Positions 25,637 to 37,265 of a DNA stretch of 64,000 nt are shown piece by piece; the first letter of the stretch is position 1; each line of letters opens with the position of its first letter. The notes under the pieces are model-generated. The model searched no databases. It was not told the origin of the DNA and saw only the letters and a program-made list of their open reading frames with translations. The translations under genes and the position numbers were made by a program. Source of the DNA: Epiperipatus broadwayi (taxonomy: Eukaryota; Onychophora; Udeonychophora; Euonychophora; Peripatidae); NCBI GenBank assembly GCA_028023455.1, contig JAQFVV010000257.1, forward strand, positions 1,306,001 through 1,370,000. Reading direction: 5' to 3'.

Positions 25637-27064
25637 CTAAGGTTGGATTCTGTTTTGATTTTTTTTGGGCCCTCTATTTTTCTTTGGTGGGCGGCCTGGT
25701 CTTCTTCTTTGTTCTGTGTCAGCTTTGGTGATTTGAGGCATATTTGGGGTGATAGCTTCCATAATTTCCATTGTTGTATTATTTTTAATATTGGGTGTTT
25801 GGTGTGTTATATATATTTTTTCTTGATCACTATTACTGTGTGAGTTTATTTGTTCTTTTATTATCTCTTTTTCGTCAGTATTTTTGGTAGGCTGACTTAG
25901 ATTGTGCGCTATTTTTTCTATTGGAGCGTCTTGAGGTTGTTGACTTTCTGTTTTTTTATTAGTAGGGGTTTGAATTCTATTGGTTGATTTTGTTGATAAA
26001 TCCAGAATTTCAGGTGCTGGCAACGTGTGTGCAGTTTTTTTATTATTCAATTGCTGTTGATCTGTGGTTTTTTTATTAATTTTTTCTTGTTTATTAGTTG
26101 TTTTCGTTATCTGTTTTGTACTGTTTGATTCCGGTTGGTGAGCTTCTGTTGGTTGATCTTCAGAGCTCGGTTGGTTTTTCTGGTTGATTTTGGTGTTGCA
26201 ATCGATTGCTAAGTGTCCGGTTTCACCGCACGCAAAACATCTCGGCCTTAATCCTTTTATGTGAATAGTCAGTATTGCATTCTGGTCAATTATTTGTGTT
26301 GGAATATCCTCCGGGTTTACATTGTCATTCAGCTTTATTTTGAACTGAAAGTTGTTGCTGAAAACCGGTATGGGGGTGTCGGATAAGTAGATTTGTTTTA
26401 TATAAATAGCTTTGCCAAATGACTGTATTAATTTTTGAAAATCCTGAATGGTATATCCGAAGTAAGTGTTTTTAATTATTCCGTTACAATAGTTTTGCAA
26501 GCTTTGATCGACTATTATTAGCGCGTAGCTTCCTAAAGTTTTTACTTTAGTTTGAAATCTTGCACGCTGATGTTCATCGAAAAACTGAATTGCAACGTAT
26601 CGCGAGTTTGGATGCTCTCCAATACTAGAGACTGTATCCCACAATGCTGTTGCTGTCAGCTCCTCGTAAAGAAGCTCTCTGGGGAATTTATAGAGTGTTA
26701 AATTCCTATCAGTGACAGCTAACACTAATGATCTCGGTGAAAAAAATTTTTGGAAAGTTGCGAATAATTTTTTTGGGATGGTACTGTTGAAATTAACGTT
26801 TATTTCTTGCAGTTCATCTTGATTCCATATCGTTGGGGAGGGCTCTTCATTATTGTTTTCCACGAGGTTTAAATTATTTATGTCGGCTTGATTTACCTTC
26901 CTAAATCTTGCTGTCTGTGTTAATGCTGGACTTTTTTCGATGCTGTGAAGCTGCTGGTTTATTTTTGTTACGTTTGCGTATGTTTTTGCGATAGTCGCAG
27001 TTTTCATTTTATCGCCGTTTGTTTGAGTGCAATTTACGTCGTTTACTTCTTGACGCGACGCCAT
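25637..27064 (-). CDS. Tx1-like ORF1 (gag-like RNA-binding protein), 475 aa
   Basis: The frame is open from MASRQEVNDVN at 27064 to 25637, preceded by a short CpG-bearing 5' UTR. A single CCHC zinc knuckle, CFACGETGHLAIDC, spans residues 276-289 (C-x2-C-x4-H-x4-C). The preceding region of about 190 residues, including GYTIQDFQKLIQSFGKAIY, has the look of the globular domain found before the knuckle in Tx1-type ORF1 proteins. Residues from about 295 onward are Gln/Asn/Lys/Thr-rich and disordered, ending in a basic GRPPKKNRGPKK tract. The role in this family is binding element RNA to form the transposition particle. The intact frame beside a broken ORF2 suggests a fairly recent insertion. Confidence 0.8.
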   Translation of the reverse strand: MASRQEVNDVNCTQTNGDKMKTATIAKTYANVTKINQQLHSIEKSPALTQTARFRKVNQADINNLNLVENNNEEPSPTIWNQDELQEINVNFNSTIPKKLFATFQKFFSPRSLVLAVTDRNLTLYKFPRELLYEELTATALWDTVSSIGEHPNSRYVAIQFFDEHQRARFQTKVKTLGSYALIIVDQSLQNYCNGIIKNTYFGYTIQDFQKLIQSFGKAIYIKQIYLSDTPIPVFSNNFQFKIKLNDNVNPEDIPTQIIDQNAILTIHIKGLRPRCFACGETGHLAIDCNTKINQKNQPSSEDQPTEAHQPESNSTKQITKTTNKQEKINKKTTDQQQLNNKKTAHTLPAPEILDLSTKSTNRIQTPTNKKTESQQPQDAPIEKIAHNLSQPTKNTDEKEIIKEQINSHSNSDQEKIYITHQTPNIKNNTTMEIMEAITPNMPQITKADTEQRRRPGRPPKKNRGPKKNQNRIQP

Positions 27065-27270
27065 GTTTGTTTATGACGCTAGAATTATTTTTTGTTATGA
27101 ACGACCGTATTACTTACTTTTTGCTAGAAAAACAACTGTTCAGTAATCAGCCATCGCTGTCTTTATCTATCACAGATATATATCACAGTTTTTAAGTGTG
27201 AAAACGATTAGAATATGGGAAAAAAAAGATTATTAATAAGACCTTCGTTCTTGATGACTTAGGCATACAC

Positions 27271-27280
27271 GCGCATGCGC
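27271..27280. promoter_or_regulatory. GCGCATGCGC palindrome, NRF1-like site at the element A 5' end
   Basis: A perfect 10-bp CpG palindrome lies within 15 bp of the 5' end of element A, in a window almost devoid of CpG. It equals the core of the NRF1 binding consensus. LINE 5' ends often carry internal promoter sites, so a promoter role is plausible; that is inference. Confidence 0.4.
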
Positions 27281-27285
27281 ATTCC

Positions 27286-27312
27286 TTATTATTATTATTA
27301 TTATTATTATTA

Positions 27313-27369
<57 letters not shown>
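27286..27369. repeat. (ATT)n microsatellite, 84 bp, between heads of elements A and B
   Basis: An ATT array with a single interruption (TATA) near 27311. It separates the 5' end of minus-strand element A from the 5' region of plus-strand element B. Confidence 0.95.
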
Positions 27370-27921
27370 GCTGCTGCTGCTGTCTCTTGTAGAAGTAGGA
27401 CGTGTTTTTTTCTTTCTCTTAAAACCATTGGAATTTTTTTTTTTTTTAAAAAAAGAGCCTTTCTTTATTTTTTTTATCAGTTTTTTGGATATCATACTGT
27501 TTTTTTCTATGTTATTATAAGGACAAAGGGCTTAAGTAAACATTATTCTTATGGCTGACATCGTTTAATTTGGTACTATGTTTTTAAGATTTTTACATTT
27601 TATAAGTCTCTATTCAAAGATTGATATGTGCATATTTTTTGTGAAATTAATTGGATCAAAATATGTTTTTTTATTGATATTCAATTTTTCTATTGTTCTA
27701 ATATAATTGATCTTTTGATAACTGCTGACATTCTTTGACGTCAAAATTAATTACTTGAAGTAGCTTCTTTTAATGGATATTTTAAATGGTTTTTTTTTAA
27801 TGGATTGTTTACGCCTTGGGGATTTTATAAATAAATGGTTTTTTTTTTTTTTTTTTGAGTGATCTTCAGTTGGAACTAATTAGCCTAGAGGATTTTATTA
27901 ATAAAGCATATAAGACTCTAT

Positions 27922-28017
27922 TTTTGGATCTATTGACTATTATATCGATTTATACAAAAATCTACTATATTTTGGATCTATTGACTATTATATCGATTTA
28001 TACAAAAATCTACTATA
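27922..28017 (+). repeat. 48-bp perfect tandem duplication in the element B 5' UTR
   Basis: Two identical 48-bp units start TTTTGGATCTATTGACTATT at 27922 and 27970. Tandem units in the 5' UTR are common in active LINEs, where they can carry promoter activity; that role is not shown here. Confidence 0.9.
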
Positions 28018-28770
28018 AAGTTTTAATTTAACATTTTTTTTTTTTTTTTAGTTTTAATTAATTTCTTCAGTTTGGATAAGATTGATAACTTATTGCTTTT
28101 AATTACTTAGTGATTTCTTATCTTCATTCAATCTAGAATGTTCCAAGTTACTTCACCTTAGGATATTTATCTTTTCTTTAAACTTGTTTGTGTGTTTATA
28201 TGTAAATTTGCTTATGGATATGAAGAGCATTATAGATATATTGTATACAATTGGATATTTTATTTACATATATATTACTTCACTTTTATAATATATAACA
28301 AGATTTGGCATCATTTTTTATTGCTTGTCCTTTGACTTTATGCAATGTTTATGGAAGACAAAACATTTATAAGGGATTCTTTGTTAATAGAAATAACAAA
28401 TTTTATTTATTATATTGTTTTGGAGAAAGACTGTCTGATTTATTTTCAATTGATATAAAATGTTATTTCATAAATAATTAAGACATAGTGATTTTGATAT
28501 TTTTAATAATTTTATTTTGGACATTATTTGTTTTTATATATATAGTACCATTGAATATGTTGTTTTTTTTTTTTTTCCAATTTTGTTAATTTTTTTTTTT
28601 GTTAAGTAACAGATATTGTTATTGTTTGTTTTATACTTAAATTATTTTACTATAATGTATTTATTTACTTTATAATTTTTAGTTGTAGGGATTTAATTGG
28701 GTACTTAGAAGGGATTTATTTATTATCCTGTATCTAATTTTTTTTTTTTGGTTTGTTAGTTTTATTTTAG

Positions 28771-31418
28771 ATGGCACCTTTTAAATTTCCTTGTGGTTTG
28801 TGTTTGTCTGATATTTTTGGTAGACAAAAATTTTTAAAATGCTTGGGTTTTTGTGGCCTTAGATACCATATAGTATGTTATAATTTATTTAATAAAGATA
28901 CTTCCATTGATTCTATTAATAATACCTCTGAATTTTTATGTGAATACTGTAGCTCTTATTATAAGAAGGCTTCTGTTATTTTGAATTCTTATGTCTCCCA
29001 AATTTCTACAATGAATGCATCTCTTTCTGTTTTATCTGATACTGATATAATCTCTGATTCTAGCTCAGTTTCATCTGTTTGTAAAGTCTGTTCTATTGTT
29101 ATATTGGATCCTATTAACTGTATCAATTGTTATGGTCAATGTCAGGGGAAGTTTCATACCTCTTGTCTTAGATTAAGTAAAGTTGATGCTGATATTTTTC
29201 ATACGATTGGTTCTGGCTTCTATAAATGTATAGAGTGTAATAATATGTCTAAGGTATTTTTGGCAGATAATATTGCTGATAATCCTGTTTTAGATGATGA
29301 GTTTGAGATAGTTAGGTCTACTAATTATATGGATAGTAAAATTGATGGAGATAATTGTGTCAGAAATTCTATTGTAAATGAATTTGATAATAATAAAGAT
29401 TTTTTGTCCTTACAGTATCTTTCTAAGGTAGATGTTGACTTATCTTTTAATAATGGGAATAATTATGCTTCAAACTCTACTGTAAATGAATTTGACAAAA
29501 ATAAAATCAATAATGGAAATAATAATGTTGGAAACTCTCCTGTAAATGAATGTGATGAATATAAAACTGTTTTATTCCTAGATGATCTTTCTAATGTTGA
29601 GGCTGATTTATCCCCTAATAATATTGACTTACTTCCTAATAATATTGACTTATTTCCCAAGATTGGAAATAATAGTGTTGGTAGGTTTGCTATAAATGAG
29701 TTTGACAATAATGAAGCTGTTTCATCCTTAGACTATCTTTCTAATGTAGATGTTGATATGGATTTATCCACTAATAATATTGACTTATTTCCTAAGATTG
29801 GAAATAATAATATTGGAAACTTTGCATTTAATGAATTTGACTCTGCTAATAATTTGGAGAATATAGATAGTTTAATTGACAGTGTTATTCATGATTCTAG
29901 CAATTTTTCTTTTGAAATGATTTTATCTCTTCCTATTTCTTTTATATATAATTTAATAATTGAAATGTCTCATCGTTGTAGGAATTCTTCAGTGATCAAC
30001 GATAAACTTATTAATACTAATGATATTGGTACTCAATGCATGGTATCATCTTCTGAATATTCTGATCAAATTTTTAGTTCTATTCCTGGAGATTATTCCC
30101 CTGCTATTGAAGGTGGTAACATTGTATGTTCATCTTCATCCAATTGCCTTGAAGATCTTGGTAAAAATGTTAATGCTATTGATATTGGCACTCAAGGCAT
30201 TTTGTCAAATATCCTGATCAAATTTTTAGTTCTTCCATTGCTAGGGATCATTCTTCTGCTATTGAAGATGGTAGCATTGTATGTTCATCTTCAGCCTATT
30301 GCCCTGGAGATCTTGGTGAAAATATCAAATTGGATGATTGTGTTCCTGAAGTTAATTTAGTTAGTGATGAAATTAATTACAATAATAATAATGTATTTAG
30401 GAATTTGCCTCATTCCAAATTTAAAAGTAGATGTTTTTATAACTCATCCTGGCTTGAGGTAAATTCCATTAATGATTGCTTTTCTGATTCTGGTTTTTTT
30501 TCTCATGGTAAATTTAAATCACAAAATTTTTTTTTTATGGGGAAAAAAGATAACAGAGGTTTTCCTGTTACTTTATCTTCTTTAAAGTCTGTGAAATCTA
30601 AAATACTAAATCATCCGGCTGCAGTTCCTAAAGTCATTCCAGCTCATAATTTACAGAGGGCTTCTTTTATGGACAAAAGATATAATGGAGGTATTGCTGT
30701 TAATTTATCTTCTCTAAAGTCTATTAGTCACAAAATACTTAATTATCCTAATACTGCTCCCAAATTTATTCCAGCTTATAGATCACATTCACTTAACTTT
30801 CATTCAAATAGTAACTATCGGATAAATCATTCTGGATACTCCTCTTTATCTTCTAGTAAAAATGACTTTTTGAGAACTAAAAAAATTAATATTTCTGATG
30901 GATTTAATAAATCTAATTTTGCTAATGTTTATTCTAAGTCTGTTAGACATAAAACTCTTAATTATCCAGATAATGTTCCCAAATTCATTCCAGCTTATAG
31001 ATCACATTCATTTGACTTTCATTCAAATAGCAACTATCAGTTAAATCATTCTGGATACTCCTCTTTATCATCTAGTAAAAATGACTTTTCAAGAACTAAA
31101 AATATTAATATATCTGATGGATTTAATAAATCTAATTTTGCTAATGTTTATTCTAATACTAATATAAATTATAATAGATATTTTCTTTCTAATATGCCAG
31201 TAGATCTAAGTTCAAAAGATATTACAGTATTTCTTGAAAATAATTTACAAACTAGTATTGTTTGTCACAAAGTTAATATGAATAATTCTAAGTCTTCTTG
31301 TTTTTATATTTCTGTTTCTGCACATAAACATAATGATATAATATCCCCTAATTTATGGCCTTGCGGTGCTTCTATTTCTTTTTTTTATGGATCTCTGGCC
31401 AGTTCTCTAAGGTTTTAA
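28771..31418 (+). pseudogene. Element B ORF1: double PHD-finger protein, one frameshift
   Basis: It reads MAPFKFPCGLCLSDIFG from 28771. A first C4HC3-type finger spans about residues 8-60 and a second begins at residue 104 (CKVC ... CHTSC-like ... CIEC). A long Asn/Asp-rich linker follows, with imperfect repeats of an NEFD...LSNVDVDL...NNIDLFPKIGNN theme (about 29330-29860), then a Ser-rich half. The frame breaks near 30208 and continues in a second frame to 31418. The C-terminus (LWPCGASISFF) matches the end usual for PHD-type ORF1 proteins of CR1/L2-like elements. The total is about 882 codons, long for this class because of the internal repeats. PHD fingers in ORF1 probably help RNA or chromatin binding. 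Confidence 0.75.
30719..31156 (+). repeat. Two tandem 219-bp units inside ORF1
   Basis: Units 30719-30937 and 30938-31156 are very similar and in frame (73 codons each). They encode a K.LNYP...PKFIPAYRSHS theme followed by NHSGYSSLSSSKNDF and DGFNKSNFANVYS. A partial third relative (LNHPAAVPKVIPA) lies just upstream near 30602. Confidence 0.85.
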
Positions 31419-31515
31419 GAGAATTTATTTTGTTTTACTATCTATTTTATTTTTATTTTTTCTTTATCTCTTTCTTTTTCTCTTTGTTTTTATTTGTGTT
31501 GTTTGCATTATCTTT

Positions 31516-34267
31516 GTGGGTAACATGGTAGGCCTTTCTTGTTTTTACATGAATGTCAGAGGTATGAGAACTAAATGTGTTCAAATAAAGCAATTTTTTG
31601 AAACAGAACATTTTGATCTTATTTTACTTACAGAAACTTGGCTAAATCAACAATTTCCTGATTGTTCTTTTCTTGATGATAGATTTAGTATTTTGCGAAC
31701 TGACAGATCTATGGATAATATTTCTCGAGGTGGTGGTACTCTGATTGCTCTTCATAAAGATGTTTTTTATAAAGAACTTTATTTTTCTTCTTCTTTTTGT
31801 GAATCTACATGGTGTGAAATTACTTTAAATCACAATTTTAAATTTATTTTGGGTAATGTTTACCTCAAACCCACTTTGTCGTTGTTGGAGTTTGATTATT
31901 TTTTGACATCACTTGAAGATTTTCTGATTGGCTATGATAATGTTATTATTACCGGAGATTTAAATATTCCGGATTTATATTCAGGTACTACTATCATAGA
32001 TTCTGTCTCTTTTTCACCTAAAGCATTGAGAATGATTCGGTTTTGCAATTTGTTGAATTTAAAACAATTTAATCCATACACCAATTTTAATGATCACACA
32101 TTGGATTATATTCTCAGTAATTTTCCTACAATTGAATGTTTAACTACTTCTTCTCTTCCTTTTTCCATTGACTTGCATCATCCTCCCTTAGAATTTTATA
32201 TTAATATTAAATTTAATAGACTCTGTCCCTTTAAAACTATGAAAAGAAACTACAGAAAAGGAAATTATTTGGGTCTTTGTTTACAATTATCCAATTTTAA
32301 CTGGGAAAATTTGTATTCTTCATCTGATGTAGATTTCTGTATGAAATTTTTTGAACAATCATTTTGTGAACTAATTGACAAATACATTCCTAAGAAAATT
32401 TTTTTAACTAAACGTTTTCCTCGCTGGTTTTCAGTTTCTCTTAAAGAAATTATTAAAAGGAAATCATTTCATCATCGTAAATATTGGAAAACTAAGAACT
32501 TAAATTATTATAACAATTTTATTAATTATAGAAGATTGTCAAAGGTTATATATCGTAGAGATTTTCAAAAATTTATACAAAATACTGAAAGTCATATTTC
32601 TGATAATCCCTTGCAATTTTGGTCTCTAGTTAAGGATTTAGGTATTACAAAAAAAAATTACAGAATAATAATTCTAATCTAGTTGCTGATGATTTTTCTC
32701 ATTATTTCTCAGAGCTTTTTAAACAATCTAATTCTTTTACTGATTTGACTGAAAATAATGATCTAGTTGAAGAAAGGATAACATTTGATTCATTTATTGA
32801 ATCTGATGTTATTTTTGCTATTGGGCAGCTTAAATTACATTCTAGTGTGGGCCTTGACAATATTCCAGCTTTCATTTATAAAGGATGTGCTGAATACATT
32901 GCTTCTCCTCTTTTGCATATTTTTAATTGCTCTTTAGCAAATGGTACTTTTCCTACATCCCTTAAAATTGCTAAAGTTGTTCCTATTTTTAAGAAAGGAT
33001 CTAGAGATTTGGTAAGTGACTATAGGCCTATTTCAATTCTACATATTGTTGCTCGAATTTTTGAAAGATGTTTGTATAATAAAATTATCTTGGATGTCTC
33101 TAAGGTTTTGGCACCAGAGCAGCATGGATTTTTGCCTAATAGGTCCATTGAAACAAATTTGCTAACTATTTTTGATCACATTTCAAATTCAATTGAGAAT
33201 CAATCTAGGTTAGATGTTGTTTATTTTGATATGTCCAAGGCTTTTGATAGAGTTAATCATAAAATTCTTCTTCAGAAGCTTTGTAGGTTAGGTTTTTCTA
33301 AATTATTAATTAATTGGTTTGACTCTTTTCTTAGGGATAGAATGTCTTGTGTGAGGTTTAATGGTAAATTGTCATTACCTTATTATTGCTTCACTGGGGT
33401 GCCTCAAGGCAGTGTTCTTGCACCTTTATTATTTAATGTATACATTGATGACCTAAAAACATGCATTAAATTTTCACATCTTCTATGTTATGCAGATGAT
33501 TGCAAAATTTTTAGGCATATTTATTCTATTAATGACTGTTTTTTACTTCAAAGTGATATAGATAATTTCTTGAATTGGTGTGAATATAATTATATAGATA
33601 TAAATATGGATAAGTGCTCCATTGTCTCTTACTCTAGAAAATCTGAAGTCTTAAGGTTTTCCTATTATATTGGGGACTCTAAAATTATAACAAATGATCA
33701 TCAAAGAGATCTCGGAATAATATTTTCCAATAATGGATCTTTTCATAATCACATTAATTTTATGGTGAATAAATCTCTTAAAATTGTAGGAGCTATTTAC
33801 AGATATGGAAAAGCATTTAATAAATTTACAAAGATTAAACTTTTTATATCCTTAGTTCTTCCCATCTTGGAGTATGGTTCAATTATATGGAATCCTCATA
33901 ACAGGACAGATATCATAAGAATTCAGTCTGTTTTTGACAAATTTGCAAAATTAAATAGTTTAAGTAATGAACACTATATTGATTTACTACTGAGACGAAA
34001 AACAAGAGATCTCAAACTTCTTCATAAATTCATCTCCCAGAATATTTCTGTATCTAATTTGCTTTCTAACTTAGGTATTAAAAAAAAAATTATAATACTC
34101 GTACTCATAATGTTTTTGAACTGAAAAATTGTAAATCTGATGTATTAAGATTTTCCCCTTTATTTCGTTTACCTAGAACTTATAACAAAGATTTTGGTAA
34201 TGATGATGTTTTTAATTTGGATTTTAAACAATTCACTAAAGTCCTCATAAAAAAATATTATCCTTAA
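31516..34267 (+). pseudogene. Element B ORF2: APE endonuclease-reverse transcriptase, two frameshifts
   Basis: It begins MGNMVGLSCFYMNVRGMRTK. Endonuclease landmarks are ILLTETWLN (catalytic Glu), NVIITGDLNIPD, NDHTLDYIL and SIDLHHPP. The frame breaks in an A-run near 32650 and resumes in another. The RT domain has KVVPIFKKGSRDLVSDYRPI, EQHGFLPNRS, VVYFDMSKAFDRVNH (first Asp), GVPQGSVLAPLLFNVYIDDL and LCYADDCKIF (YADD at 33489-33500). A second break lies in an A-run near 34082. The terminal piece, with a VLRFSPLFRLP theme shared with element C, ends at the stop at 34265-34267. Total length is about 917 codons, normal for CR1/Jockey ORF2. The breaks sit in homopolymers and could be mutations or assembly errors. 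Confidence 0.85.
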
Positions 34268-34446
34268 TTTCATTTGATATATTGCCTTTTTATTTATTTG
34301 TGCATTTTATTGATTTTCTATTTTATTGGTATTATTTATTTTATTATTATTATTTTTTTTTTAATGCTTATTTAGATTTGTATTACTGTGCAATCTATAA
34401 TTGGCTAAATGCTGTTGATATGTACATTAAATAAATAAAGAATTGA

Positions 34447-34538
<92 letters not shown>
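34447..34538. repeat. (ATT)n microsatellite, 92 bp, between elements B and C
   Basis: An uninterrupted ATT array that is at once the tail of element B and the 5' flank of truncated element C. Confidence 0.97.
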
Positions 34539-34539
<1 letters not shown>

Positions 34540-36489
34540 GAAAAAAGGTTCAAGCTACTCATGGTTTCACTTTAAGTGCAAATGACTTTTCAAAACATTT
34601 TGCTGATGTATATTCATCACATGATGCAATATCTTCAAATATTGCATTATTTTGTAATTCTTCAACTGTTCATTGTATGATTGACCATATTTCTAAGGAT
34701 GATGTTGTTATGGCTATTAAGCGACTTAAAATTCATTCTAGTTTGGGAAATGATAATATTCCTTCATTTATTTACAAAGGGCTAGCTGAATTTATTGCAG
34801 TTCCTCTTGCATTTATTTTTAATTTATCACTGAATTCTTGTGTTTTTCCTAATGTGCTTAAGTGTGCCAAAATGGTCCCAATTTTTAAGAATGGTTCACG
34901 TGATTGTCTTAATAACTATAGACCTATTTCTGTTTTACATACTATTGCTAGAATTTTTGAGAGGTGTGTTTATAATAAAATTATTTTAGATGTTAGTAAA
35001 CTCATTTCTTCTTCACAGCATGGTTTTATACCTAATAGATCCGTAGAAACTAATTTGTTAACAATTTATGATCATATAGCTCATGCAATTGAGGACCAGC
35101 AGAGACTTGATGTTGTTTATTTTGATTTATCAAAAGCTTTTGATAAAGTAGACCACAGTATTCTTCTTCGCAAATTATATCAAATGGGTTTTTCTACTAA
35201 GCTTGTTTATTGGTTTCAATCCTTTCTTCATGGTCGTACTGCATATATTAAATTTAATAATACTATTTCATCTAAGTTTAAATGTAATTTTGGAGTTCCT
35301 CAGGGTAGTATTTTAGCACCTATGCTTTTTAACATTTATATGAATGACCTTAAGGATTGCTTAAAATCTTCTTATTTTTTGTGCTATGCAGATGACTGTA
35401 AAATCTTTAGAAGAATCACATCTGTGTTTGATTGCACTCTTCTTCAAAAGGATATAGATAATTTTAGTGCTTGGTGTCTTTTAAATAATATGATTGTTAA
35501 TTTCAGTAAATGTTCCTTAGTCTCGTATTCTAAAAAATCTGAAGTTTTGCATTTTTCTTATTTTATTAATTGTCACAAAATTATTTCTGTTGAATCCCAA
35601 AAAGATTTGGGAGTTATATTTTCTAGTAATGGATCCTTTCTTCCTCATTTGGAAATGATTATTGGTAAAGCTTTAAAAATTATAGGTACTATTCTAAGGT
35701 TTGGTCTTCATTTCAGTGGTGATACAAAATTTAAATTATTTTTATCATTGGTTCTTCCCATCATTGAATATTGTTCAGTCATTTGGAATCCTAGCTCTAA
35801 ACAGGGATGCAACTTATTACAATCAGTGAGTAATAAGTTTTTTAAATATGTTTCTTTGGGAAATAAAACTGTTGTTCATCTTTCTTCTAGAAGACAATAT
35901 AGAGATCTTAAATATCTTTATAAACTTGTTAATAAAATAGTTCTTTTATCTGACACAATTTCTACTGTTGTAATTAGATCTCATGTGCATGATACTCGGT
36001 CTGCTTCTGTTTGTTACATTAAAACTTGTCATTCCAATGTTCTTAGATTTTCTCCTTTATTTAGACTGCCATATTTATATAATCAGATTTGTAGTAATAA
36101 TAATTACTTCAATTTAGATTATAATCAATTTTGTTATGTTATTAAATTTAAATGTCATATTTGATTGGTTTAACTTGATTTTGTTTATATATATATATAT
36201 GTTAAATTGTTTTATTATTATTATTATTTTGTTACGCGCTTTATATTTATCCCTTTTATTTATTTGTTATTATTAATGTTTTAATAATAATTGTTTATAT
36301 GCTGATATTTAATTTTACTTTAGATTTTTAAATGTGTTAATTATCTTTTATTGAAATATGGCACATAATTATATTAATAATTTGTCATTTAAACTCATTT
36401 ATGTATTTATATATTTGTTATGGTGCAATACTGTAATTGGCTTTATGCTGTAGTTTTGTACGGTAAATAAATGAATTGAATTGAATTGA
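34539..36489 (+). mobile_element. 5'-truncated CR1/Jockey-group retrotransposon (element C)
   Basis: It starts abruptly inside ORF2, upstream of the RT domain, right after an ATT array. It keeps the whole RT and C-terminus, a 3' UTR of about 320 bp, and an end with three copies of GAATT (GAATTGAATTGAATT) before the 571-bp ATT array. The 5' truncation is typical of incomplete target-primed reverse transcription. It is related to, but clearly distinct from, element B at protein level, so it is a different subfamily. Confidence 0.85.
34541..36163 (+). CDS. Element C reverse transcriptase (partial ORF2), uninterrupted
   Basis: About 540 codons remain open, from the truncation point to the stop at 36162-36164, with no frameshift. 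RT motifs are KMVPIFKNGSRDCLNNYRPI, QHGFIPNRSVETNL, VVYFDLSKAFDKVDH, GVPQGSILAPMLFNIYMNDL and LCYADDCKIF (YADD near 35385). LGVIFSSNGSF and a C-terminal VLRFSPLFRLPYLY follow. The endonuclease domain is missing, so the copy cannot retrotranspose. There is no genuine ATG at the start: the frame simply runs back through the ATT array as poly-Tyr. The intact frame indicates a young insertion. Confidence 0.8.
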
Positions 36490-37060
<571 letters not shown>

Positions 37061-37227
37061 GTCGATGGTGTATTAAAATAATATGTAAATCACATGAATT
37101 TTTTCAATTGTTATAATATCTTAACAATGTTCATTTTGAACAAAAATCTATTAGATGTTAATAAATTTATTATTTATATATTGTTTAAGTATATAGTTGT
37201 CTTATAAATTGATTATATTTCATATCA

Positions 37228-37265
<38 letters not shown>

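Larger units (their letters stand above)
27370..34446 (+). mobile_element. Near full-length CR1/Jockey-group non-LTR retrotransposon (element B)
   Basis: It is about 7.1 kb: a T-rich 5' UTR of about 1.4 kb with a 48-bp tandem duplication, a PHD-finger ORF1 (28771-31418), a spacer of about 97 bp, an endonuclease-RT ORF2 (31516-34267), a short 3' UTR and an end reading AAATAAATAAAGAATTG that passes into (ATT)n. ORF1 has one frameshift and ORF2 two, all in otherwise well-preserved sequence. The 3' UTR words AATTGGCT.AATGCTGT and AAATAAATRAATTG are shared with element C, so the two are relatives. The 5' boundary is assumed to be the edge of the ATT array. Confidence 0.8.
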
